NCBI RefSeq assembly: GCF_018622995.1
Contig: NZ_CP076022.1
Location: 1,860,001 to 1,924,000, forward strand
Length of the DNA: 64,000 bases
From: Arthrobacter jiangjiafuii
GTDB taxonomy: Bacteria > Actinomycetota > Actinomycetes > Actinomycetales > Micrococcaceae
Direction of reading: 5' to 3'
Of this stretch, positions 18,774 to 26,747 are shown piece after piece. The translations under genes were made by a program, and so were the position numbers. The stretch's first letter is position 1, and every line of letters starts with the position of its first letter. The notes below the pieces were generated by a model. The model did not search any database, had not been told where the DNA came from, and saw nothing but the letters and a program-made list of their open reading frames with translations.

Positions 18774-19355
18774 ATGAGGGACCAGCCGAAGGATTTCCGC
18801 ACCCGCGTCATTGCACAGGAATGGGTATCACTGGACGGCTTCGCGTCCGGGCCCGGCGGGGAAGCCGACCTGTTCGCCGCCGTCGAACCTCTTGCTGATG
18901 CTGCCAGCCAGCAGTGGAACCAGGGGCTGCTGGCCGGAGTGGCTGAGGTACTGCTGGGGCGGGTGACGTACGAGTTGTTCGTTCAGTACTGGCCGACGGC
19001 AGACGATGCGGTCGCCCGGGGCGTGAATACGATTCCCAAGACCGTCTTTTCACACAGCCTTACCCGGGCGCCATGGGACCCGTTCGACGACGCCACCGTA
19101 GCTTCCGACCCTGTCAGCTACGTCCGGAACCGCCGAAGCAGCGGCGGCGACCTGCTGGTCTGGGGTTCCCTGAGCGTCGTTCATGCACTGCTAGCCGCCG
19201 GAGAACTCGATGAGCTGGACCTGTTCATTGCCCCGGTGGCCCTGGGCGACGGACTGCGGCTCTTCGCCGGGCCACCGCAGGCGCAGTTGCAGCTGGCGGG
19301 CAGCGAGCACTGGAGCTCCACACTGCACGTGCGTTACTTTCTGGACCGGCACTAG
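18774..19355 (+). CDS. Dihydrofolate reductase-fold protein (RibD C-terminal family)
   Basis: 193 aa from ATG 18774. TRVIAQEWVSLDGFASGPGGEADLF is the family start, EVLLGRVTYELFVQYWP the second strand-helix, and GGDLLVWGSLSVVHALLAAGELDELDLFIAPVALGDGLRLF the conserved NADPH-side half. It should bind NADPH and reduce an unknown pterin- or flavin-like substrate; it is not the folate-pathway DHFR. An upstream in-frame ATG at 18738 has no ribosome-binding site. The last 37 bases and the stop codon lie inside a recent tandem duplication that leaves the protein intact. Confidence 0.82.
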   Translation: MRDQPKDFRTRVIAQEWVSLDGFASGPGGEADLFAAVEPLADAASQQWNQGLLAGVAEVLLGRVTYELFVQYWPTADDAVARGVNTIPKTVFSHSLTRAPWDPFDDATVASDPVSYVRNRRSSGGDLLVWGSLSVVHALLAAGELDELDLFIAPVALGDGLRLFAGPPQAQLQLAGSEHWSSTLHVRYFLDRH

Positions 19356-19396
19356 ATCACACTGCACGTGCGTTACTTTCTGGACCGGCACTAGAT
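19319..19396 (+). repeat. Exact 39-bp tandem duplication across a stop codon
   Basis: Bases 19319-19357 are repeated without change at 19358-19396. The unit contains the last 11 codons and the TAG stop of the DHFR-like gene. The first copy still terminates the protein, and the second copy is a non-coding echo with its own in-frame stop. The absence of any mismatch implies a recent slip or a repeat kept identical. Confidence 0.95.
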
Positions 19397-19467
19397 CCTA
19401 ACCAAACGGCGGAACGAGACGGCAGAACCCGGGGACAGGTCATCCGGGGGATGCCCTCCTCAACGTT

Positions 19468-19495
19468 ACTTTACATAATGTAGATTATCGGCGTT
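19468..19495 (-). other. Probable dif site for XerC/XerD chromosome dimer resolution
   Basis: On the plus strand the site reads ACTTTACATAA, spacer TGTAGA, then TTATCGGCGTT, giving the 11-6-11 layout of dif. On the minus strand it begins AACGCCGATAA and ends TTATGTAAAGT. As I recall the actinobacterial dif consensus, only three of 28 positions differ: the first two and one in the XerD-side arm. XerC/XerD would act here with FtsK at division. It lies outside genes, as dif sites do, and places the window near the replication terminus. Confidence 0.8.
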
Positions 19496-19724
19496 ATAAG
19501 TGTGGCCACCGGAAGGGGTTGTTCCTGCTTTCTCCCCCTCATGCCCTCGGGTGCGCAATCCCCCGTTTTTTGCTGCTTTTCTGCCCCCAGCAGCGAAGCT
19601 GCCGGCCAGCGGGAATTCTGGCGCAGAACCCTTGGGCTGGCTCTCCGGGCATCGCGTGCCCCTGACTGCGCGACCTGGTCTGCACAATCAACCTCGGCCC
19701 CGCTTCCGGTGGCCGTCAAAATGA

Positions 19725-19884
19725 GTTGACATAACGTCCCCCGGAGCCTGTCCGGGAGGGTTTCCGTCTAGAGTCTGCTTGTTGACATAACGCCGTCCCC
19801 CTCGGGCGCCCGGCATCGCCGCCAGGCGCTTGTCATAACGTGCCGAACTGTGCCGCTGTGCCGGCTGGCGACGATTGACATAAC
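19725..19884 (+). repeat. Four spaced copies of a dif-arm-like element
   Basis: GTTGACATAACG occurs at 19725-19736 and 19781-19792, CTTGTCATAACG at 19829-19840 and ATTGACATAAC at 19874-19884. All are in the same direction and start 56, 48 and 45 bases apart. Each resembles the XerD-side arm of dif read on this strand, and TTGACATAA equals the usual actinobacterial form of that arm. None has a -10 box 16-18 bases downstream, so they do not look like promoters. The flanks between copies are unrelated. Confidence 0.75.
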
Positions 19885-20054
19885 TGTTGCAGCGTCATCC
19901 CGACCATCGCTCCCAGCTTCCAACCTGCGCCGCCGATAGCCGCTCTCCCGGGCCTTCCGCTTTCGTTTCCGAAACGGCAGCCGCCAGCTGCTTCAACCCC
20001 CGAATCTGTTACAAAAAGGGACACGGATCACTTCCGGAACAGCAAAACAGGCCC

Positions 20055-20060
20055 TATGAT
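20055..20060 (+). promoter_or_regulatory. Probable -10 box of the DUF4193 gene
   Basis: TATGAT stands out in the AT-richer part of the intergenic region, 92 bases before the ATG. The -35 at the 17-base distance (TTCCGG) is poor. The leader would be about 85 bases and contains AGGAGAT before the start codon. Confidence 0.4.
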
Positions 20061-20151
20061 ATGCCGGTGCGCCCTCCAGTTGGAGAAATACCCCCCTCTG
20101 CCTATATGCTCTACGCTCAACCCCCCACATTTCAGGAGATAAGCACTTCAC

Positions 20152-20457
20152 ATGGCTACTGATTACGATGCTCCCCGCGTCAAGGAAGAAGACCGCCCCA
20201 GCGACTCCCTTGAAGGGCTGAAAGCCCAGCAGCGCGGCGGCGCTATGACGGCTGTTCGGGACGTCGCTGACGAAACGGATGCCATCGACGGTTTCGAACT
20301 TCCGGGCGCCGACCTGTCCGGCGAAGAGCTGCTGATCAAGGTAGTTCCGGCCCAGGCTGACGAGTTCACCTGCATGTCCTGCTTCCTCGTGCGCCACCGC
20401 TCACAGATCGCCAAGGAAAAGAACGGCGACAAGTACTGCGTGGACTGCGAAGGCTAA
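20152..20457 (+). CDS. DUF4193 zinc-ribbon-like protein
   Basis: 101 aa, the usual DUF4193 size. The first half is acidic and flexible. The second half has two CxxC pairs, Cys74/Cys77 (FTCMSCFLV) and Cys96/Cys99 (KYCVDCEG), which should bind one zinc. Actinobacteria keep one copy, often beside dut or genes for RNA polymerase partners; here it lies alone next to the dif region. AGGAG is 12-16 bases before the ATG. Function unknown; a nucleic-acid or transcription role is only a guess from the zinc ribbon. Confidence 0.85.
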   Translation: MATDYDAPRVKEEDRPSDSLEGLKAQQRGGAMTAVRDVADETDAIDGFELPGADLSGEELLIKVVPAQADEFTCMSCFLVRHRSQIAKEKNGDKYCVDCEG

Positions 20458-20480
20458 AACCGCACCACGCTGCGTCCGGC

Positions 20481-20512
20481 TTGGGTGTCAACGGCATGGC
20501 CGTGGCACCCAA
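20481..20512. terminator. Hairpin between convergent DUF4193 and SOUL genes
   Basis: TTGGGTGTCA (20481-20490) pairs with TGGCACCCAA (20503-20512, one G-T pair), and after a bulged A an inner CGGC/GCCG pair closes on a 3-base loop. There is no T-run. Its place 24 bases after DUF4193 and 36 bases after the SOUL gene suits a bidirectional terminator. Confidence 0.55.
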
Positions 20513-20547
20513 ACCGGTCACTTCCTCGTTCCACCGCAAAACCCGCT

Positions 20548-21045
20548 TCATTTCACCGGCCGGATCACTTCATTCCTGCGCAGGAACGCAGGCTTGTAGG
20601 GCGGATCAAATAAGGCGAACCGTGTGGGGCCCAGCGGCACAAGACCGGCTCCGCGCACTGCATTCTCCAGTTCCGCGTCCTGGTTCAAAAAGTTCCGCGA
20701 GGTCCAGCGGCCGGAGAATCCCGCCGCCGCTCCCCTGCCCTCGGGAATCTCAACAACAGACACGGCCGGGTCCGCCGGCACTGGAACATCGCTGGCGGGC
20801 AAGGACCGCGGCAGAATGAACGCCACCGTCACGCAGCCCTCCGGATCCCCCGATTGCACAAGGACCGGAGCAGTCATGGAAATCTGTCCACTGCGCAGAT
20901 AGCCGAACAATTGGCTGAAGGCACTGCCGCCGCCCTGTTCGAAATCGGCGTTGACAGTGACTTGGGCCGCCAGATGGGCCGGATACCGGCGCAGCTCAAA
21001 GCCGGAGTACTCCTGCAGCACCTCATACCGCTGTTGCTCTGTCAT
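20548..21045 (-). CDS. SOUL family heme-binding protein
   Basis: 165 aa from ATG 21045. YEVLQEYSGFELRRYPAHLAAQVTV is the family opening, SGQISMTAPVLVQ the conserved central motif, and FILPRSLPASDVPVPADPAVSVVEIPEG the second half. SOUL/HBP proteins bind heme or tetrapyrroles in a beta-barrel. I see no signal peptide, so it is likely cytosolic. An upstream TTG at 21096 would add 17 residues that do not fit the family. Divergent from peptide deformylase by 64 bases. Confidence 0.87.
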   Translation of the reverse strand: MTEQQRYEVLQEYSGFELRRYPAHLAAQVTVNADFEQGGGSAFSQLFGYLRSGQISMTAPVLVQSGDPEGCVTVAFILPRSLPASDVPVPADPAVSVVEIPEGRGAAAGFSGRWTSRNFLNQDAELENAVRGAGLVPLGPTRFALFDPPYKPAFLRRNEVIRPVK

Positions 21046-21109
21046 GGTGGCCAGAGCGTACCTGCCTGGCCAGGGCGTGGAAACAGGGTCAGGCAACTAG
21101 GATGGGGCC

Positions 21110-21736
21110 GTGCCAACAGAAACCTCCTATATCCGCGATCTGGTCCTTCCCCTGCTGGACGCCGATCTGCCGCCGATTGTCCAGCTGGGACATCCAGCTC
21201 TCCGCCGGGCTGCGATCCCCTTCGACGGGCAGCTGAGCTACACGGAACTCCACGTTTTTATAACGCTGATGCGCCGTGTCATGCACGCGGCGCCCGGCGT
21301 CGGGCTCGCCGCGCCGCAGTTGGGCATTCCGCTGAGCATAGCGGTGCTGGAGGACAGCTTCGAAGCCGATCCGGACCTCACCGACGTCCGGGAACGCCGT
21401 CCGCTGCCTTTCTTGACCGCCATTAATCCCCACTACACCCCCGTCGGGACGGACACCGCCACGTTTTTTGAAGGGTGCCTGTCCTTCAGCGGCTACCAGG
21501 GCGTAGTCCCCCGGCACCGGGCCGTGAATCTGCAGTACACCGATGCCGAGGGCATCAGCCGCAGCCGCACCTTCGAGGGCTGGCAGGCACGGATCGCCCA
21601 ACATGAAACCGACCATTTGAACGGCGTGGTGTACGTCGACAAAGTGCTGACCCGTTCGCTGTGCAGCAACGCCGAATACCTGCGCCGCTGGGCCTCGCCC
21701 ACGGTGGACGAGGCCCGGCAGGCGCTGGGGTTCTGA
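21110..21736 (+). CDS. def: Peptide deformylase
   Basis: 208 aa. All three deformylase motifs are present: GVGLAAPQ (63-70), EGCLS (121-125, metal ligand Cys123) and HETDH (165-169, catalytic Glu166). It removes formyl from nascent N-terminal Met with Fe2+ or another metal. It starts with GTG 21110 exactly 6 bases after TAGGAT (21098-21103), so it is probably leaderless. The N-terminal 25 residues are slightly longer than in E. coli. Nearby fmt or other translation genes are absent, so this may be one of two copies, which is common in actinobacteria. Confidence 0.93.
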   Translation: MPTETSYIRDLVLPLLDADLPPIVQLGHPALRRAAIPFDGQLSYTELHVFITLMRRVMHAAPGVGLAAPQLGIPLSIAVLEDSFEADPDLTDVRERRPLPFLTAINPHYTPVGTDTATFFEGCLSFSGYQGVVPRHRAVNLQYTDAEGISRSRTFEGWQARIAQHETDHLNGVVYVDKVLTRSLCSNAEYLRRWASPTVDEARQALGF

Positions 21737-21746
21737 CCAGCAGCCG

Positions 21747-23936
21747 CTAAACGGCGCCGGCGCTTTCCAATGTGCTCTCCGCAGCCACCCCCACAGCCGG
21801 GTTGAGCGGCGTCGGCAGCCACCGGCCCCACCAGCGCAGGATGTGCTCAAAGCGCTGCATACGGTGCCAGGGCGTGCCGGCCCGGGAGAGTTCGTGGTTC
21901 TCCCCCGGGAACAGCAGCATTTCGGTGGGGACGCCATGGTGCTTCAGGGCGGTGTAGTAGCGCTGGGCCTGTTCCAGCGGGCAGCGCAGGTCCTCCTCGG
22001 AATGAATGACGAGGGCCGGCGTCCGGACCTCGCCCACCCGCGCCATCGGACTCTGCGCCAGGACATGCTGGGGATCAGTACCGGTATACGCGGCGCTGAA
22101 GAACCAGCCAATATCCGAGGAGCCGATAAAGGACAGCGGATCCAGGAACCCGCGCTCCACAATCGCAGCAGTGAACCGGTGGTCGTTGGCAATGGCCCAG
22201 GCGCTCAGGTAGCCGCCATAGGAACCGCCCATCACGCCGAGCCGCTCCCGATCCAGCTCCGGATGCGCGGCCAGGGCGCCGTCCAGGAACGCCAGCACAT
22301 CGTCGAGGTCCTTGGTCCCCATGGCTTCCCTGATTACTGCGCCATGCTCCTGCCCGTAACCGGCGGAACCCCGCGGGTTGCACTGCAGGACGGCGTAGCC
22401 GGCAGCGGCATAGGCCTGCGCTTCGTCGAAGTAGCCCCAGTCGAACTGTGAGAACGGACCGCCGTGGATGTTCAGCAGGACCGGATGCGGCCCCGGGCCC
22501 TCGGGCAGGAACATCCATCCGTGTACCGGATATCCATCGGCTGAGGCGTACGTCGCTTCGACGGGGACAGCGACCCGTGTCCCGGCCCGCAGCGGGGTGG
22601 AGAAGTCGGTCAGCGTCCGCAGGCCCGCGGGCTCCAACACCGCAACGTCCCCCATGGTCTGCGGGTCGGCAAAGCTGACGACGACGGCGCCTGCCGCCTC
22701 CGCTGCCCCGCTCACCACGCGCGGTCCGTCCAGCAGGACCTTGCGGGACCCCTCGGCGTCGAGCTCCAGCAGCTCAACGGCGCCCCTGGTGCGGTTGAAG
22801 ACCAGCACCCGGGAGCCTCCGGCGGCAACAATCCCGGGTTCAGTGAGGTCGGTGTCCTCCGGGTCGGTCAGCCGCCGCGGCACTCCGGCCGGTCCGGGGT
22901 TGTCGGCAGCGTCCATCGGCAGCACATAGAGCGCCGTGTTCCGCGCGACGAAGTCGATGCCCGAGGCTGAGAGCTCGTGGCCCAGGAAGTACAGCCACTT
23001 GCCGTCGGCGCTGGGGGTTGGGCTGGAAGCACCGAGCAGCGGACCGCTGCCCCGGTTGGTCAGGCGGACCGGTGTTGCGGGTTTCGCAGCGCTTGAATCC
23101 GACCCAGCGCTTGAATCGGGTACAGCGCTTGCAGTCGATACAGCACTTGAATTGGATACAGCCGCCGGCTCCAGCAGATAGACATCGGAGACCAGATTGT
23201 TGTCCGCCTCCGGGTGCAAGGCGGCAGTGAACAGGATCCGCCGGCCGTCGGGGGTGAACACCGGGGTCTGATGATCGGCGTCTGCGTCCGTCAGCTGGCG
23301 GGCCTGCGGGAACCTTCCGGCAGCAGGGTCATCGTCATCCGGCGATGCAGCCTTGCTCTTCCCTGCTGCGTCCCTGGCGCGGCCCGCCGGCTCGATCCAC
23401 GGCTCGGCGTCCAGTGCCGGAAGCTCCAGCAGGAACACCTGTACCCGCTTGTCGGCCGTGTAACCGGCACCGTTGGCGCGGTACTGGTAGCTGCTGATCA
23501 GCCGTGGGTCCTCGGCGCCTGGACCGACGCCGTCGACGGTGCCATAGCGGCCCTGCTGCGGGACGCGGGCGGTGAACAGGACCTGCGCGGAATCCGGGGA
23601 AAAACCGAACCATCCGACGCCCAGCTTCTGCTCGGTAAGTTGGACGGGCTCGCCGCCGGCAGCAGAAACCGCATACAGCTGCGGCGGGGAACCCGGCCGC
23701 CTCCGGAGGAAACCCAGCACCGTGCCGTCAGGTGAGAATTGCGGCTGGCTGTCGGCAAATCCGAGGGTAATCCGCCGCGGCTTGCCGGCGCCATCCAGGG
23801 GCACGGACCAGAGCTGCCCAACGTAGGCGTCAGCGGCGAAATCGGGCCGGGTCACTGACACGACACACCGGGTGCCGTCCGGATGCATAGTAGGAACTGA
23901 GACGGAGTTCAGGAGATCAAGATCACGTGGTTTCAC
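21747..23936 (-). CDS. S9 family serine peptidase (prolyl oligopeptidase/DPP-like)
   Basis: 729 aa from GTG 23936, 7 bases after a TAGGCT box; a longer start is antisense of the next gene. The N-terminal two thirds is a WD/PD40-type beta-propeller with repeats such as ADSQPQFSPDGTVLGFLRR and HQTPVFTPDGRRILFT. The C-terminal catalytic domain has GVMGGSYGGYLSAW (nucleophile Ser), HSEEDLRCPLEQ (Asp) and FPGENHELS (His). It should cleave short peptides in the cytosol. A Ser/Ala-rich linker coded by four 18-bp repeats interrupts the propeller. Convergent with def, 10 bases apart. Confidence 0.9.
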   Translation of the reverse strand: MKPRDLDLLNSVSVPTMHPDGTRCVVSVTRPDFAADAYVGQLWSVPLDGAGKPRRITLGFADSQPQFSPDGTVLGFLRRRPGSPPQLYAVSAAGGEPVQLTEQKLGVGWFGFSPDSAQVLFTARVPQQGRYGTVDGVGPGAEDPRLISSYQYRANGAGYTADKRVQVFLLELPALDAEPWIEPAGRARDAAGKSKAASPDDDDPAAGRFPQARQLTDADADHQTPVFTPDGRRILFTAALHPEADNNLVSDVYLLEPAAVSNSSAVSTASAVPDSSAGSDSSAAKPATPVRLTNRGSGPLLGASSPTPSADGKWLYFLGHELSASGIDFVARNTALYVLPMDAADNPGPAGVPRRLTDPEDTDLTEPGIVAAGGSRVLVFNRTRGAVELLELDAEGSRKVLLDGPRVVSGAAEAAGAVVVSFADPQTMGDVAVLEPAGLRTLTDFSTPLRAGTRVAVPVEATYASADGYPVHGWMFLPEGPGPHPVLLNIHGGPFSQFDWGYFDEAQAYAAAGYAVLQCNPRGSAGYGQEHGAVIREAMGTKDLDDVLAFLDGALAAHPELDRERLGVMGGSYGGYLSAWAIANDHRFTAAIVERGFLDPLSFIGSSDIGWFFSAAYTGTDPQHVLAQSPMARVGEVRTPALVIHSEEDLRCPLEQAQRYYTALKHHGVPTEMLLFPGENHELSRAGTPWHRMQRFEHILRWWGRWLPTPLNPAVGVAAESTLESAGAV
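23087..23158 (-). repeat. Four in-frame 18-bp degenerate repeats in the S9 peptidase
   Basis: Four consecutive 18-base units start at 23087, 23105, 23123 and 23141. They share CAGCGCTTGAATC-like cores and translate on the minus strand to six-residue units SNSSAV, STASAV, PDSSAG and SDSSAA. The array forms a flexible linker between propeller blades and could vary in length between strains without shifting the frame. Confidence 0.85.
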
Positions 23937-23998
23937 CCGGCCGAGCCTACTACTGCGGGGATTAAGGGACCCGGCAGCGGCACACCTAAGATGGAAGG

Positions 23999-24847
23999 AT
24001 GCCCCCCGCTGCCTCTCCCCTGCTGCTCTGTCCACTCTGCCGCGGGGAGCTCCTTGCCGCCGGCCCTGGCTCGGTTCCAGCCCTTTCCTGCCCGCAGGGG
24101 CACCGGTACGACGCCGCCAAGCAGGGGTATTTCAACCTGCTGACCGGCTCCGGCACCAAGTTCCAGGCTGACACGGCGGAGATGGTGCAGGCCCGCGTCG
24201 ACTTCCTCTCCGCTGGCCACTACCAGCCCATGGCGAACGAGCTGGCACGCCTGGTCGCCGGCTCCGTTCCATCGGCACCCACGATCCTGGATGCCGGCGC
24301 GGGCACGGGGTACTACCTCGACGTCGTCAACCGGGCGCTCCCGGCCGCAGAGGCGGTGGCCCTGGACATCTCCAAGTTCGCACTGCGCCGCGCCGCCCGG
24401 GCGCTGCCCCATGCCCACTGCTTGGTCTGGGATGTGTGGCGGACGCTGCCCCTGGCGGATGCCTCGGTGGACGCCGTCCTGAACGTCTTCGCCCCGCGCA
24501 ACGCGGCGGAGTTCCGCCGGGTGCTGCGTCCCGGAGGCATCCTGGCCGTAGTGACGCCGCAGCCTGCCCATCTGCAGGAAATCCGCGGCCTTGCCGGCAT
24601 GCTGGATATCGGCGACGAGAAAGAGAGCCGGGTGGCAGGGTCCCTCGAGGGCCGTTTCGATCCGGAACAGACCGTCCACTGTGAATACCTGATGCACCTG
24701 CGTGCTGCGGACATCAGCAACGCCGCGCTGATGGGACCCTCGGCCCGGCACCTGGACCGCGACGCGTTGCGCGGACGCCTGGCGGAACTGCCGGGCCCGG
24801 TGGCAGTTACCGCCTCATTCGCGCTGCAGTTGTTCCGGGCCGCCTAG
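23999..24847 (+). CDS. RlmA-like 23S rRNA (guanine-N1) methyltransferase
   Basis: 282 aa. A zinc site of Cys11, Cys14, Cys31 and His35 (CPLCRGEL and CPQGHRYDAAKQGYFNLL) is followed by a Rossmann SAM-binding fold (ILDAGAGTGYYLD near 97-108, then ALDISKFALRRAAR). This order is specific to RlmA(I)/RlmA(II) enzymes, which methylate G745 or G748; actinobacterial members are often linked to macrolide tolerance. TAAGAT lies 6 bases before the ATG, so it may be leaderless. Divergent from the S9 peptidase by 62 bases. Which G it methylates is not fixed by sequence. Confidence 0.87.
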   Translation: MPPAASPLLLCPLCRGELLAAGPGSVPALSCPQGHRYDAAKQGYFNLLTGSGTKFQADTAEMVQARVDFLSAGHYQPMANELARLVAGSVPSAPTILDAGAGTGYYLDVVNRALPAAEAVALDISKFALRRAARALPHAHCLVWDVWRTLPLADASVDAVLNVFAPRNAAEFRRVLRPGGILAVVTPQPAHLQEIRGLAGMLDIGDEKESRVAGSLEGRFDPEQTVHCEYLMHLRAADISNAALMGPSARHLDRDALRGRLAELPGPVAVTASFALQLFRAA

Positions 24848-25026
24848 GCCTTTGGCCTCCTGGGCCGGGACGCTCCGGTGAGCCCGGACACTGCAAGCGG
24901 CACCCAAACGTTATAGACACTAAGGGCACGATCCGGACAAAGCGGGCCGGTTTCGGGCAGAATAGGCACCACCGCCGCATCATCCGACCTCCGTCCCGGC
25001 TTGGGGGCGGTGCCGAAGGGATCGAC

Positions 25027-25539
25027 ATGCAAGACGTATACCAATGGCTGCTGGACTATGGCTGGGCCGTATGGCTCGTGCTCTTCCTGGCCCTGGCCGC
25101 GATCGAAACGCTGACCCTGGATCTCTTCTTCGCCATGCTGTCCGTCGGTGCGCTGGGAGCCATGCTTGCAGCCATCCTCGGCGCGCCGCTGTTCCTGCAG
25201 GTCCTGGTGTTCTGCATCGTGGCGCTGCTGATGATCGTCCTGGTCCGACCGGTGGCACTGAAGCACCTCGAACGCGGTCCACGGGATCAGCGGTCCAACA
25301 TTGACCGGCTCATCGGCGCGCCCGCCCTGACGCTGGAAGCGGTGTCCGGCACCGCGGGGACCGTCAAGCTCGGCGGAGAGGTCTGGACGGCACGCACACC
25401 GGACGGTTCCAGCCTCATTGCGGGCGAACCCGTTCTGGTGACCCGAATCGACGGCGCCACCGCCGTCGTCGTGCCCGCGCCTTCGGGAGCCCATCAGCAC
25501 GACACGAAGCCGGACGAGCACGGCAGCGGAGCGCGCTGA
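25027..25539 (+). CDS. NfeD family membrane protein
   Basis: 170 aa. Three hydrophobic segments (about 13-30, 33-53 and 57-76) precede a soluble OB-fold NfeD domain (residues 85-155, RLIGAPALTLEAVSGTAGTVKLGGEVWTART). This short form lacks a ClpP-like protease part. It is 100 bases ahead of the SPFH gene and the two are the classic NfeD/SPFH membrane-microdomain pair. The ATG has AAGGGA 5 bases upstream. A His/Asp-rich polar tail ends the protein. Confidence 0.9.
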   Translation: MQDVYQWLLDYGWAVWLVLFLALAAIETLTLDLFFAMLSVGALGAMLAAILGAPLFLQVLVFCIVALLMIVLVRPVALKHLERGPRDQRSNIDRLIGAPALTLEAVSGTAGTVKLGGEVWTARTPDGSSLIAGEPVLVTRIDGATAVVVPAPSGAHQHDTKPDEHGSGAR

Positions 25540-25639
25540 CGCGCCCACAGATTTGATCGGGTCCGGCTGCGCTGACGCGGACCGGCGCCACCAACAAGGC
25601 GGGCCCCCGGGCCGGCCGAAACCCAAAAAAGGGGGGAAC

Positions 25640-26635
25640 ATGGGTCCCGGAACCACCGGCCTCATCGTCATTCTTGCTGTACTCATAATTTTTGTCCTGG
25701 TCATCCTCGTCAAATCGGTCAAGATCATTCCGCAGGCACGCGCCGGCGTGGTGGAGCGGCTGGGTAAGTACCAGCGCACGCTCAATCCCGGACTGACCAT
25801 CCTGATCCCGTTCGTGGACCGCCTGCTGCCGCTGCTGGATCTGCGCGAACAGGTGGTGTCCTTTCCGCCGCAGCAGGTCATCACCGAGGACAGCCTCGTG
25901 GTCTCGATCGATACGGTCGTCTACTTCCAGGTCACTGATCCCCGTGCTGCCACCTACGAGATCGCGAACTACATCCACGCCGTTGAACAGCTGACCACTA
26001 CCACCCTGCGCAACGTCGTCGGCGGCCTGAACCTCGAAGAGGCCCTGACTTCGCGTGACGCGATCAATGGCCAGCTGCGCGGCGTGCTCGACGACGCCAC
26101 CGGCCGCTGGGGCATCCGCGTTTCCCGCGTGGAGCTCAAGGCCATCGAGCCGCCCCTGTCGATCCAGGATTCCATGGAGAAGCAGATGCGCGCCGAGCGC
26201 GAACGCCGCGCCACCATCCTCACCGCCGAGGGAACCAAGCAGGCCCAGATTCTGAACGCCGAAGGACACCGGCAGGCAGCCATCCTGGCCGCCGAGGGTG
26301 ATGCCAAGGCAGCCATCCTGCGGGCCGACGGCGAATCCCAGGCCATCCACAAGGTCTTCGAAGCCATTCACAAGGGCCGCCCTGACCAGAACCTGCTGGC
26401 TTACCAGTACCTGCAGACGCTGCCGAAGCTGGCTGAGGGCAGCTCCAACAAGCTCTGGATCATCCCCAGCGAACTTGGTGAAGCTCTCAAGGGCGTCGGC
26501 AGTGCGCTGGGCAACTTTGTACCCGATGCCCCGACCGGCAACGGCATGGGCCACGGACCGGCCAAGGCAGCCTCACCGGCGCCCTCCCCGGCGCACTCCC
26601 CCACCCTGGCCGACTCCCCCGAGGCTCCCCGCTAG
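25640..26635 (+). CDS. SPFH/stomatin-like membrane protein (QmcA type)
   Basis: 331 aa from ATG 25640, preceded by GGGGGG. One N-terminal membrane helix (about 7-28) is followed by the SPFH domain, with QARAGVVERLGKYQRTLNPGLTILIPF and LREQVVSFPPQQVITEDSLVVSIDTVVYFQV. A coiled-coil stretch then carries AERERRATILTAEGTKQAQILNAEGHRQAAILAAEGDAKAAIL, a heptad-rich oligomerisation region. It should form large rings on the membrane with the NfeD partner. A Pro/Ala/Ser tail ends the protein. Co-transcribed with nfeD. Confidence 0.9.
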   Translation: MGPGTTGLIVILAVLIIFVLVILVKSVKIIPQARAGVVERLGKYQRTLNPGLTILIPFVDRLLPLLDLREQVVSFPPQQVITEDSLVVSIDTVVYFQVTDPRAATYEIANYIHAVEQLTTTTLRNVVGGLNLEEALTSRDAINGQLRGVLDDATGRWGIRVSRVELKAIEPPLSIQDSMEKQMRAERERRATILTAEGTKQAQILNAEGHRQAAILAAEGDAKAAILRADGESQAIHKVFEAIHKGRPDQNLLAYQYLQTLPKLAEGSSNKLWIIPSELGEALKGVGSALGNFVPDAPTGNGMGHGPAKAASPAPSPAHSPTLADSPEAPR

Positions 26636-26677
26636 CAGTCGGCGGTGCCGCGGTTACCGCAAGCGGCCCGCGCCCGG

Positions 26678-26683
26678 TATAAT
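26678..26683 (+). promoter_or_regulatory. Housekeeping -10 box upstream of rbpA
   Basis: TATAAT is a perfect consensus -10, 163 bases before the rbpA start. The -35 side is weak: TTACCG at 26654, spacer 18. It lies 70 bases upstream of the SigH-type promoter. Confidence 0.5.
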
Positions 26684-26747
26684 TGGTTGTTTGCCGGGGC
26701 CTGTCCCTCGGCCAGCCCGTTGAAGACCTGCCCGCGGACGCCCGCAC

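Larger units (their letters stand above)
19397..20151. other. 755-bp gene-free region with dif site and dif-arm-like repeats
   Basis: No open frame here has coding character, though short frames exist on both strands. The stretch contains the dif-like site at 19468-19495, four TTGACATAAC-type elements between 19725 and 19884, and promoter-like TATGAT at 20055 before the DUF4193 gene. It also has C-rich tracts near 19535 and 20090. The rest shows nothing I can assign. Confidence 0.7.

Noticed and set aside
19466-19729. Short open frames on both strands within the 19.4-20.1 kb gap
   Set aside because: No ribosome-binding site, no coding-type composition, and they overlap the dif region.
19726-19880. 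TTGACA boxes read as -35 promoter elements
   Set aside because: None is followed at 16-18 bases by a -10-like hexamer, and they belong to a repeated 11-12-base element.
25415-26554. A 379-codon minus-strand frame opposite the SPFH gene
   Set aside because: It is the antisense of the repetitive SPFH coiled-coil coding region. The SPFH frame has the expected domain order.
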